Shown piece by piece: positions 17,835 through 25,234 of a stretch of 45,462 nucleotides of DNA. The notes beneath the pieces are model-generated. The model had not been told where the DNA came from. It was given only the letters and a program-made list of their open reading frames with translations, and ran no database searches. Made by a program: the position numbers and the translations under genes. The stretch covers positions 1 to 45,462 of the forward strand of contig NZ_BAWM01000046.1 of assembly GCF_000759675.1 (NCBI RefSeq), written 5' to 3'. Source of the DNA: Neobacillus niacini (lineage in GTDB: Bacteria; Bacillota; Bacilli; Bacillales; Cytobacillaceae). The stretch's first letter is position 1; each line of letters starts with the position of its first letter.

Positions 17835-17854
17835 AATTTAATTATGATTAAATT
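17835..17854. promoter_or_regulatory. Candidate operator dyad upstream of the monooxygenase operon
   Basis: AATTTAAT-tatg-ATTAAATT is a perfect 8-bp-arm inverted repeat of 20 bp, centred about 50 nt upstream of the putative -10 of the monooxygenase promoter. Size and place suit a LuxR-type activator dimer. AT-rich dyads also occur by chance. Confidence 0.4.
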
Positions 17855-17878
17855 ACCACCCAGAAATTATGTTTATTT

Positions 17879-17907
17879 TTGAGTGCGGTAGGTTGATCTG
17901 TTAGATA
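17879..17907 (+). promoter_or_regulatory. Candidate promoter of the monooxygenase operon
   Basis: TTGAGT (17879-17884), 17 nt, TAGATA (17902-17907). Transcription would start about 26 nt before the ATG. Weak -35 and -10 fit an activator-dependent promoter. Confidence 0.45.
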
Positions 17908-17939
17908 AGGTGAAACAAATTTTTAAAAAGGAGGAAAAA

Positions 17940-19565
17940 ATGATAGAAAATCAAGTAAAAGACTTTGATGCAGTTGTCATAGGTGCAGGTTTTTCTGGAT
18001 TATACATGTTATACCGCTTAAGAGAGGCGGGCTATTCCACACGCGTGATTGAAGCTGGTGATGGTGTAGGTGGAGTTTGGTACTGGAATCGATACCCGGG
18101 AGCAAAATGTGACATAGAAAGCATTTATTATAACTACACATTTTCGAAGGAGCTCTACCAGGAATGGAATTGGACATCTAAATATCCTGAACAGAAAGAA
18201 ATACTAAGTTATCTTAATTATGTTGCTGATAAATTCAATCTTCGTAAGGACATTCAGTTTGATACCCGAATAAATGCTGCCCATTATGATGAGGTAAGTT
18301 GTAGATGGAAGATTCAAATGAATGACGGGACAAGTGTGACAGCAAAGTTTTTCATTTCAGGAGTAGGGTGTCTTTCTGCTACCAATGTTCCTAATTTCAA
18401 AGGATTAGAGAACTTTAAAGGGGATTGGTACCATACTGGAAAATGGCCACAAGAAAAAGTAGATTTCAGAGGCAAACGTGTAGGGGTAATTGGCAATGGT
18501 TCAAGCGGTGTCCAGGCCATCCCTGAAATTGCAAAAGAAGCAGGACATCTGACTGTATTTCAACGGACCCCTCAGTATACAATCCCAGCTAGAAACTACC
18601 TTTATGACCCATCGTTTATTCAACAAACGAAAGAAAACTATGAAGAGATAAAAAGAATCATGCACGGGTCCCCAACAGGTAATGGGATTCAAATTCGAAA
18701 TGTATCTGCCCTTGAAGAATCTCCTGAAGAACGGTCGAAGGTTTATGAAGAGGCTTGGCAAGAAGGTGGATTTGCCTTTACATCAACCTATAATGACTTA
18801 TTTACCAACGAAGAGGCAAATAAAACTGCTGCTGATTTTATTCGGGCAAAAATTAAAGAAATAGTCAATAACCCTGAGACGGCAAAAAAGTTACTCCCAG
18901 ACTACTTTTTTGGAACAAAACGTCCAATTTTAGATACAGGTTATTACGAGACTTATAATCGTGGAAACGTTACTTTAGTGGATGTCAAAAATGATCCAAT
19001 CGTCGAAATCACTCCAAACGGTCTTCGAACAATGGCAGAGGAATATGAACTGGACATCCTTTTATTCGCAACAGGTTATGACGGGATGACTGGTCCATTA
19101 TTCAATATCGATATTCGAGGTAGAGACGGGGTTACTCTTAAAGAGAAATGGGAAGGTGGAGCTGCGGTTAGAACTTATTTAGGACTCGGGACGGCTGGTT
19201 TTCCAAACTTTTTTATGATTACTGGTCCTGAAAGTCCATCCGTATTAGTTAATATGCCTACAGCCATTGAGCAGCATGTTGATTGGATTGCAGATTGTAT
19301 CGAGTACCTCACTCAAAACAGTCTGGATACTTTGGAGCCTACGAGAGAAGCAGAAGAAGAATGGAGCAGGCATTGTCGTGAAGTAGCAGAAATGACTCTT
19401 TATGTAAAAACGGATTCCTGGTACACTGGTGCGAATATTAAAGGGAAACCACGAAGTTTTCTAATCTATCTAGGAGGTTTTGTCTACTACAAACAAAAAT
19501 GTAATGAAGTTTCAGCTTCGGGATACGATGGTTTTGTTCTCTCGAGTAGAATGACCTTGCAATAA
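17940..19565 (+). CDS. Type I Baeyer-Villiger monooxygenase (FAD/NADPH)
   Basis: 541 residues, typical of the cyclohexanone/phenylacetone monooxygenase group. It has an N-terminal FAD Rossmann motif (VVIGAGFSGLYMLYRL), the BVMO fingerprint FKGDWYHTGKWP (pattern FxGxxxHxxxWP) near residue 165 and a second NADPH Rossmann motif (VGVIGNGSSGVQAIPEIA). Such enzymes insert one oxygen atom next to a ketone carbonyl, giving an ester or lactone, using NADPH and O2. The start is ATG 17940, preceded by AAGGAGG at 7 nt; an in-frame GTG at 17910 has no such site. It is first in an operon with a dehydrogenase and a hydrolase that could supply its ketone and open its product. The natural substrate cannot be deduced. 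Confidence 0.93.
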   Translation: MIENQVKDFDAVVIGAGFSGLYMLYRLREAGYSTRVIEAGDGVGGVWYWNRYPGAKCDIESIYYNYTFSKELYQEWNWTSKYPEQKEILSYLNYVADKFNLRKDIQFDTRINAAHYDEVSCRWKIQMNDGTSVTAKFFISGVGCLSATNVPNFKGLENFKGDWYHTGKWPQEKVDFRGKRVGVIGNGSSGVQAIPEIAKEAGHLTVFQRTPQYTIPARNYLYDPSFIQQTKENYEEIKRIMHGSPTGNGIQIRNVSALEESPEERSKVYEEAWQEGGFAFTSTYNDLFTNEEANKTAADFIRAKIKEIVNNPETAKKLLPDYFFGTKRPILDTGYYETYNRGNVTLVDVKNDPIVEITPNGLRTMAEEYELDILLFATGYDGMTGPLFNIDIRGRDGVTLKEKWEGGAAVRTYLGLGTAGFPNFFMITGPESPSVLVNMPTAIEQHVDWIADCIEYLTQNSLDTLEPTREAEEEWSRHCREVAEMTLYVKTDSWYTGANIKGKPRSFLIYLGGFVYYKQKCNEVSASGYDGFVLSSRMTLQ

Positions 19566-19646
19566 TGGTCTGTTACAAACATTTTTATACAATAATTAAC
19601 AAAAGATCTAAATGTTTTTGGATGATTGATTGAATGGAGTGGAGAC

Positions 19647-20381
19647 ATGAGCTTAGCAAATCGTGTAGCAATCATTACCGGAGCAGGAAGTGGTATAGGT
19701 AGGGCAGCCAGTTTAAATCTTTCGAAAAAGGGTATGCTGGTTGCTCTAGTTGATTATGATGAGGAAGGTGGAGAAGAAACCCTTCGACTTGTTAAAGAAC
19801 AAGAGGGGAATGGTATTTTTATCCAAGCAGATGTATCTAGTAGTACTGATGTAAAGAATTATGTTTCGAACATAAAAGAAAGATATGGAAGAATAGATGT
19901 TTTCTTTAATAATGCTGGAATTATGGGGACTTTATCCCCTTTAGCAGAATATAGTGAGGAGACGTTTGACCGGATTATTGCAGTAAATTTAAAAGGAGCT
20001 TTTCTTGGGCTTAAATACGTAATCAAGGTCATGGAAGAACAACAATCAGGGGATATTATTAACACAGCTTCAACAGCTGGAGTTCAAAGTACGCCATTTT
20101 TAGGAGGCTACTCAGCAAGTAAACATGGTGTAGTGGGTCTTACTAAAACGGCAGCTGCGGAGTACGGACCAAAGGGGATTCGGATTAATGCCGTTTGTCC
20201 TGGAGGGGTACTGACAAATATGACAAAGGATTTGGTAATGTCCGATCCAGTACAGAACGGGCCGCTAAGAAGACCAGCATCTCCTGAAGAAATAGCCAAT
20301 GTTGTTTGTTTTCTCGCATCTGATGAGGCTAGTTATATGAATGGCTCTATCGTAACTGTAGATGGAGGTTTAACAGCATAA
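19647..20381 (+). CDS. Short-chain dehydrogenase/reductase
   Basis: 244 residues of the classical SDR family: TGAGSGIGRAA cofactor motif, DV after strand 4, NNAG, catalytic Ser in NTASTAG, YSASK with catalytic Tyr and Lys, and a C-terminal NGSIVTVDGG. An Asp after the second strand (LVDYDEEGG) indicates NAD(H) preference. The start is ATG 19647 with GGAG upstream; a TTG at 19626 lacks a site. It lies 81 nt after the monooxygenase gene. Known alicyclic alcohol pathways use such an enzyme to oxidise the alcohol to the ketone that the monooxygenase attacks; here that is inference from context. Confidence 0.92.
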   Translation: MSLANRVAIITGAGSGIGRAASLNLSKKGMLVALVDYDEEGGEETLRLVKEQEGNGIFIQADVSSSTDVKNYVSNIKERYGRIDVFFNNAGIMGTLSPLAEYSEETFDRIIAVNLKGAFLGLKYVIKVMEEQQSGDIINTASTAGVQSTPFLGGYSASKHGVVGLTKTAAAEYGPKGIRINAVCPGGVLTNMTKDLVMSDPVQNGPLRRPASPEEIANVVCFLASDEASYMNGSIVTVDGGLTA

Positions 20382-20410
20382 ATTATCTAAAAATGAAAGA
20401 TACCAATTAA

Positions 20411-20424
20411 TGTAAACGCATACA
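20411..20424 (+). promoter_or_regulatory. Possible cre (CcpA) site
   Basis: TGTAAACGCATACA differs by one base from the consensus TGWAANCGNTNWCA. It lies between the dehydrogenase and hydrolase genes, where a roadblock or an internal promoter could be controlled by carbon supply. Confidence 0.3.
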
Positions 20425-20466
20425 TTGAATTTGAGTTAAAAAAATATTATCAGAGGTGAGTTGGCA

Positions 20467-21429
20467 GTGAAAAACAGAATTGATCCTGAATTAAGGGAAG
20501 TTCTTGAAGTTTTCCCACCACTTGATTTAGATCATCTTGAAGAAACAAGACAAGGTATGGTTCAAATCTCTCAATCTATTGAAATTCCTGTTAACGAATC
20601 TGTTTCTATAACCAATCGGATAATACAAGGTCCAACAGATAACCCTTCCGTTCGGGTACGAATTTATGAACCAAAGGAAAAAAATGAACTCTTGCCTGGA
20701 TTATTATGGATACATGGAGGTGGTTATATATTCGGAGTCCCTGAAGGGGATGATCTATTGTGCCAAAGATTTGTTACAGAAGGAAATTGTATAGTTGTCT
20801 CAGTCGATTATAGACTAGCCCCAGAAAATCCATATCCAGCAGGGTTGGAGGATTGTTATTCAGCACTAGAATGGTTCTCTGGAAATGCTGTTGGTTTAGG
20901 TGTAGATCCCTCCCGAATTGGAGTGGCAGGTGCTAGTGCTGGGGGAGGATTAACAGCTGCATTATCATTACTTGCTAGAGATCGGAAAGGTCCAGAGCTT
21001 TGTTTCCAAATGCCGTTGTATCCAATGATTGACGATCGGAATAACACACCATCAAGTCTTGAAATCACAGGTAACATGGTTTGGAATCATGATTTAAACC
21101 AAAGAGCTTGGTCATTGTATTTACAAGGTGCAAATGGAACAGAAAATGTCCCTGTGTATGCTGCACCTGCTCGAGCTACAGATTTATCAGGGCTTCCATA
21201 TACGTATACATGTGTTGGACAATTAGATCCATTTCGTGATGAGACACTAATCTATATCCAAAAACTATGTCAAGCAGGCGTAGATGTTGAATTTCATTTG
21301 TATCCAGGAGCTTATCACGGATTTGAAGGAGTTGTACCACAAGCGAATATCAGTCAGCGGGTACTTGCTGAGTATATCGGTGCAGTAAAACATGTGCTTC
21401 ATCGTCAACTACCTGTAGAAAATAAATAG
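20467..21429 (+). CDS. Alpha/beta hydrolase (HSL-type esterase/lipase)
   Basis: 320 residues of the hormone-sensitive-lipase group. The oxyanion-hole motif HGGGYIFG is near residue 90 and the nucleophile elbow GASAGG near 163. The acid is in GQLDPFRDE and the base His is in AYHGFE. There is no signal peptide. These enzymes cleave carboxylic esters and some lactones. Its place after the monooxygenase and dehydrogenase genes suggests it hydrolyses the Baeyer-Villiger product. The start is GTG 20467, because GAGGTGAG stands 6-7 nt before it; TTG 20461 touches that site. The gene ends just before a hairpin terminator. Confidence 0.92.
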   Translation: MKNRIDPELREVLEVFPPLDLDHLEETRQGMVQISQSIEIPVNESVSITNRIIQGPTDNPSVRVRIYEPKEKNELLPGLLWIHGGGYIFGVPEGDDLLCQRFVTEGNCIVVSVDYRLAPENPYPAGLEDCYSALEWFSGNAVGLGVDPSRIGVAGASAGGGLTAALSLLARDRKGPELCFQMPLYPMIDDRNNTPSSLEITGNMVWNHDLNQRAWSLYLQGANGTENVPVYAAPARATDLSGLPYTYTCVGQLDPFRDETLIYIQKLCQAGVDVEFHLYPGAYHGFEGVVPQANISQRVLAEYIGAVKHVLHRQLPVENK

Positions 21430-21439
21430 TTTAAGATGG

Positions 21440-21460
21440 GATCGCCGCGGCGGTCTTTTC
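21440..21460 (+). terminator. Terminator of the monooxygenase operon
   Basis: GATCGCCGCGGCGGTC forms a tight GC-rich hairpin 10 nt after the hydrolase TAG, followed by TTTTC. Confidence 0.65.
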
Positions 21461-21617
21461 TTGTTGTACTCACGGGGAAGGATAGTTGAAGCAAATTTCT
21501 TCTTAATATGATTGTGTTAATTTTTATGTGCTTCTCTTTTGTATACTTTTTGAGAATAAGGAAATTAATACAAGAGTAAAATTGTAGCTGAACATAAGTT
21601 AATATAGGAAATTAAAT

Positions 21618-21808
21618 ATGGTTGTTATTCAAGAGGTAGACGACCGATCAATAAAAACATATTAATTTATTGACAAGCTCTAATGAAATTGCTGAAAAAA
21701 ATATATGACGCAGAAGCTATTTTCTTTGTTGCTGGTTCTAGAAGGAAAGATTTATTGATGATTGACTTAAATGGTGCGCCTTACGGAATTTTAAAGATTA
21801 AAACTTAG
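21618..21808 (+). pseudogene. Remnant of a small gene with two frameshifts
   Basis: Three overlapping frames join into one protein-like text. ATG 21618 (site ATAGGAA) gives MVVIQEVDDRSIKTY. After a missing base near 21660 another frame gives INLLTSSNEIAE. After an extra A in the A7 run at 21695-21701 the third frame gives IYDAEAIFFVAGSRRKDLLM and ends GAPYGILKIKT at TAG 21806-21808. The family is not recognised. The rest of 21460-21880 shows nothing else. Confidence 0.45.
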
Positions 21809-21883
21809 TATTTGATAATTTTTAGGTCAAAATAATAGATGGAATTATGAAGTGCAAAACAAAGAATTAGTCAGAAATCATTT

Positions 21884-21928
21884 AAAAGGAGCAAACAATC
21901 ATATATAGTTTGCTCCTTGTTTATTTTT
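21884..21928. terminator. Strong bidirectional terminator
   Basis: AAGGAGCAAAC (21886-21896) pairs exactly with GTTTGCTCCTT (21908-21918). T-rich sequence follows on both strands. It ends the minus-strand ABC exporter operon. Confidence 0.85.
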
Positions 21929-21952
21929 AACTTAACCTGAATTCAATTTTTT

Positions 21953-22738
21953 TTAATTCCCAGCCCCACGATATTTCTTTACTCCAACATTCCAAAGAAG
22001 AATCGCAACTCCGAAGAAAAGGATTCCCATGACTGGTGTAAAAAAGGCGTAGCCATACCATTCTTCTTTATTTAAAAAATAGGATGCTGGATACACACCG
22101 ACAAAGGCGAAAGGTAAAATCCATGTTAACACAAATTGAATAACCTTGTTGTAAATATTTACAGGGTATCGGCCGTAATTGCTGATATTATACATCATAG
22201 GCATAATATCGGTACGGCTGTCAGACCAAAATCCAATCGTTGCAATGGAAATAAAAATCCCGGCATAAATAAAAGCTCCGCCAATCACCATGAGCATAAA
22301 GATCAGAACGTCATACCAAGCAAAGGTTAAGCCTTGGTTCACACTGGCATAACCCATAATCACTAAGCCGGTAATGACACCGAATAAAGATTCCAGCTCC
22401 ATTCGTTCCATTATAATCTGGAAAAGGCTGTGAACCGGGCGTGTTAAGACTCGGTCCATTTCCCCTTTAACAATATAGCGATCATTAAAGTCCCATATGT
22501 TAAAAAAGGACGTAAATAATGCATAAGGAACAAGGAAAAATCCATAAATAAAAATGATTTCATCACGGTTCCAGCCGCCTAAAAAGGATGTATGGCGAAA
22601 TACAATTAAGATGAAAATTAAATTGACAGCTTGAAACAATAGATCAGAAAGGATTTCAATCGCCGTATCGACACGATAAGTGAGCCTTGTTTTTAAATAT
22701 TGAGAGGCGTATTGGAAGAACAATGATATATTAAACAT
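21953..22738 (-). CDS. ABC-2 type transporter permease (second subunit)
   Basis: 261 residues with about six membrane helices and the ABC2_membrane_6 (DUF990-like) arrangement. An N-terminal amphipathic stretch (MFNISLFFQYASQYLKTRLTY) is followed by hydrophobic blocks and the conserved loop VKGEMDRVLTRPVHSLFQ. It pairs with the other permease and the ATPase of the same operon to form a heteromeric exporter. Its start lies 3 nt after the stop of the first permease. The substrate is unknown; related systems export lipids, antibiotics or polysaccharide precursors. Confidence 0.88.
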   Translation of the reverse strand: MFNISLFFQYASQYLKTRLTYRVDTAIEILSDLLFQAVNLIFILIVFRHTSFLGGWNRDEIIFIYGFFLVPYALFTSFFNIWDFNDRYIVKGEMDRVLTRPVHSLFQIIMERMELESLFGVITGLVIMGYASVNQGLTFAWYDVLIFMLMVIGGAFIYAGIFISIATIGFWSDSRTDIMPMMYNISNYGRYPVNIYNKVIQFVLTWILPFAFVGVYPASYFLNKEEWYGYAFFTPVMGILFFGVAILLWNVGVKKYRGAGN

Positions 22739-22741
22739 TGG

Positions 22742-23533
22742 TCAGCCCCCTTGTACAATTAAGTGTTTTTTTGCTAGTATCCAAGTAAGACGGATCGGAA
22801 TCAGTAGGATGAAAACCCAGAAAGCCTGTAGGAGCAAAGCGTTATAAATCTCCTGACCGACAAACCCTTCTGTAAAAATCATACTAGGAACATAGCTGAT
22901 CGCTTGAAAGGGCAAATATGACATCAGCCCTTGAGCCCAGTCTGGATAAAAAGAGATAGGGAGAAGTAAACCTGAGAACAAATCGATCACAACACGTTTT
23001 GCTCGGATCAACCCTGTGTTATTAAATAAAAAGAACGTCATCATTCCAGTTAATAGATTGATATGCGTATTCACTATAAAACTAAAAATGAGCGAGACAA
23101 AGAAAAACATCCACGTTGTTAAACTAGCATCAAAGCTGACTGGAAAAGTCAAAGCCACTATGATCATGCCTGGTACGGAGAAAAACAATAAGCGAAAGAT
23201 TCCTTCCCCAAGTGCCTGCATGGTTTTCATCCCTAAATAACTATACGGACGAATCATTTCAATGGCGACTTTGCCGTCTTTGATTTCAGCAGCAATTTCA
23301 CGATCAATATTGTTATAATAAAACGCTCTTGCCATCCAGGCTACTGCTACATAGGTGGTCATTTGAGCCACTGACAAACCTTGAATCTCTTCTTTCCCTC
23401 CATAAATCGCAGACCATAAAAAATAGTATGCTCCAATATTGATGCTATAAATTAAAATCCCGCTATAATAGTTTGTCCGATAGGCTAGCATCATTAAAAA
23501 ACGAACCCGGATCATTTCCAAATACATACTCAT
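22742..23533 (-). CDS. ABC-2 type transporter permease (first subunit)
   Basis: 263 residues, six predicted membrane helices. The cytoplasmic loop EIAAEIKDGKVAIEMIRPYSYLG is the counterpart of the second subunit's conserved loop and is typical of ABC2_membrane_6 permeases. The ATG overlaps the ATPase stop as ATGA (23530-23533), so translation is coupled. It likely forms a heterodimer with the next gene's product. Confidence 0.88.
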   Translation of the reverse strand: MSMYLEMIRVRFLMMLAYRTNYYSGILIYSINIGAYYFLWSAIYGGKEEIQGLSVAQMTTYVAVAWMARAFYYNNIDREIAAEIKDGKVAIEMIRPYSYLGMKTMQALGEGIFRLLFFSVPGMIIVALTFPVSFDASLTTWMFFFVSLIFSFIVNTHINLLTGMMTFFLFNNTGLIRAKRVVIDLFSGLLLPISFYPDWAQGLMSYLPFQAISYVPSMIFTEGFVGQEIYNALLLQAFWVFILLIPIRLTWILAKKHLIVQGG

Positions 23534-24528
23534 GTGAGGGCCAATCCTTCTTCGTAAATCTTCCGGACAATCTCTTCAGTAGAAACCTCATTGATTCGAA
23601 CATTCTTAATCGGATTCCTTTGTACGACATCACTAATTAATTGGGATACCATTTGTTCATCCCCATTGATATACCCGAGCCAGGTGGTTGCGTCCTTTTG
23701 TTCCCATTGAATATTATCGCTACCAGGCAGGCTGGTGCGAGGGATTTCTGATAAAAATTCAAATTCTATTTGTTTTCCTTCAACTGCATGTGCTTGAAGC
23801 TGATTTAGCTTGCCGTCATAGATAATTTTTCCTTCATCTAATAACACCACTCGTTCACAAAGGGCTTCAATATCGGTTAAGTCATGTGTCGTCAATAATA
23901 TGGTTGTTTTATATTGCTCGTTAATTTCCTTTAGAAACTTACGAATTTTTAATTTTACTAAAACATCTAGTCCAATCGTTGGCTCATCTAAAAAGAGGAG
24001 AGGAGGATTGTGTATAAGGGCGGCAGCTAATTCGCAGCGCATCCGTTGTCCAAGAGAAAGCTTTCGTACCGGTTTATTTAATAAAGGACCGATTTCTAAT
24101 GTTTCAATCACATGGCCCATATGATGGTTATAGTCCTCATCGGATACACGGTATACTTTTTTTAATAACCGGAAGGACTCTTGAACAGCAATATCCCACC
24201 ATAGCTGTGACCTCTGACCGAACACCACGCCAATGGTTCGTACGAATTCTTCCCTCTGCTTATGGGGGTTCATCCCATTTACAATAATGGAACCGGATGT
24301 GGGTGTCAAAATTCCGGTTAACATTTTAATCGTCGTTGATTTACCAGCACCGTTCTCTCCAATATAGCCAACCATTTCCCCTTGTTTAACGGTTAAGGAA
24401 ATATTGTCAACAGCCGCATGGACTTTATAATTTCTCGTAAATAAATCTCGAAAAGCTCCAGCCAAACCTGGCCGGCTTGAATATGAATTAAATTCTTTCC
24501 GTAAATTTTGGACCTCAATGACATTCAT
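23530..24528 (-). CDS. ABC-2 type transporter ATP-binding protein
   Basis: 332 residues. Walker A is GENGAGKST, the Q-loop lies around GVVFGQRSQLWW, the signature is LSLGQRMRCELA, Walker B is LLFLDEPTIGLD and the switch His is in TTHD. The GQRSQLWWD stretch and a C-terminal extension of about 80 residues are typical of ATPases that serve ABC2_membrane_6 permease pairs. I placed the start at ATG 24528, because GGGGGA stands 7 nt upstream; a longer frame to 24702 has no site and no homologous character. It energises the two membrane subunits encoded downstream. Confidence 0.93.
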   Translation of the reverse strand: MNVIEVQNLRKEFNSYSSRPGLAGAFRDLFTRNYKVHAAVDNISLTVKQGEMVGYIGENGAGKSTTIKMLTGILTPTSGSIIVNGMNPHKQREEFVRTIGVVFGQRSQLWWDIAVQESFRLLKKVYRVSDEDYNHHMGHVIETLEIGPLLNKPVRKLSLGQRMRCELAAALIHNPPLLFLDEPTIGLDVLVKLKIRKFLKEINEQYKTTILLTTHDLTDIEALCERVVLLDEGKIIYDGKLNQLQAHAVEGKQIEFEFLSEIPRTSLPGSDNIQWEQKDATTWLGYINGDEQMVSQLISDVVQRNPIKNVRINEVSTEEIVRKIYEEGLALT

Positions 24529-24593
24529 TTCGTTTCCCCCTAAAGATATAAAAAGAAAAACTTGATCACGAAAAACGTTTTTACCAACTTTAA

Positions 24594-24622
24594 ATAATAA
24601 CGTGAGCGGTTTATTCTTGCAA
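24594..24622 (-). promoter_or_regulatory. Candidate promoter of the ABC exporter operon
   Basis: On the minus strand TTGCAA (24622-24617), 17 nt, TATTAT (24599-24594), giving a leader of about 60 nt. Confidence 0.5.
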
Positions 24623-24722
24623 GTATGGGGCATTGTAAATATCTGAAAATAACCAATAGTTGTTTTGCTGGAAAAAGGTGGATAAAGTAATGTTTGATTC
24701 ATTTTAGACGTAATTTACACAT

Positions 24723-25013
24723 GATGCATTCAGCAAACCATAAGAAAATAAAACAGAATGAAAATCGTAAATTAAAATGTAACTAATTACTTTACAAAGG
24801 AATTTTGGTCACATTCTTGTCGAATAAAAATTAAGGAGGAATAACTATGTCAAAAACAAATTAAAAAATCGTACCACCTTTTGTGTGAGTTAAAACTATG
24901 TGTCAAAGGTGATTCTATAGCAAATTTCTTAAATGTAGTAGGATGGGTATAGGTAATTATTCTCATTAAAGAATAATTAATAAATAGTATTATAGTAGTG
25001 TAGAATTGGAAAT
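24723..25013. other. AT-rich intergenic stretch with a five-codon mini-ORF
   Basis: No gene is seen. A strong ribosome-binding site (AAGGAGGA) precedes ATG 24847, which reads MSKTN and stops at TAA. It may be the start of a lost gene or a leader peptide. No terminator or operator could be assigned. Confidence 0.3.
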
Positions 25014-25042
25014 TTGATATTTTCTTACGTAAAGATTATTAA
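25014..25042 (+). promoter_or_regulatory. Candidate sigma-A promoter of the secreted nuclease gene
   Basis: TTGATA (25014-25019), 17 nt, TATTAA (25037-25042). It would create a long leader of about 185 nt before the TTG start at 25235. Confidence 0.5.
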
Positions 25043-25121
25043 AGTTTTGTATAGAGTGAGTAAAACTTTCGTTAAAAAAGAACGAAATAAAAAGGAGACA
25101 TGGTAAGTTAGGAATATATTT

Positions 25122-25195
25122 GTAGTACTTCCCTACATAAGAAAGGAGGAATAAATTTTATAGATTTGGAAGATTTTTTGGAAGTACTACTTTTA
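25122..25195 (+). promoter_or_regulatory. Structured leader: long-loop hairpin enclosing a ribosome-binding site
   Basis: GTAGTACTTCC (25122-25132) pairs exactly with GGAAGTACTAC (25180-25190), which is followed by TTTTAT. The 47-nt loop contains a perfect AAAGGAGGAATAAA site with no ATG after it. An in-frame ATA (25162) or TTG (25166) would encode a short peptide ending LEVLLL. The shape suggests an attenuator or leader-peptide switch for the nuclease gene, but no known riboswitch family is recognised. Confidence 0.45.
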
Positions 25196-25234
25196 TAGAG
25201 GTTCACTATAAAGAGATTTAGAGGAGGAACACTC

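Noticed and set aside
24529..24702. 58-residue N-terminal extension of the ABC ATPase
   Set aside because: It has no ribosome-binding site, contains the likely promoter, and the ATPase domain starts right after ATG 24528.
25122..25195. Known metabolite riboswitch
   Set aside because: No conserved core of a known class is recognisable; only an inverted repeat with a large loop is seen.
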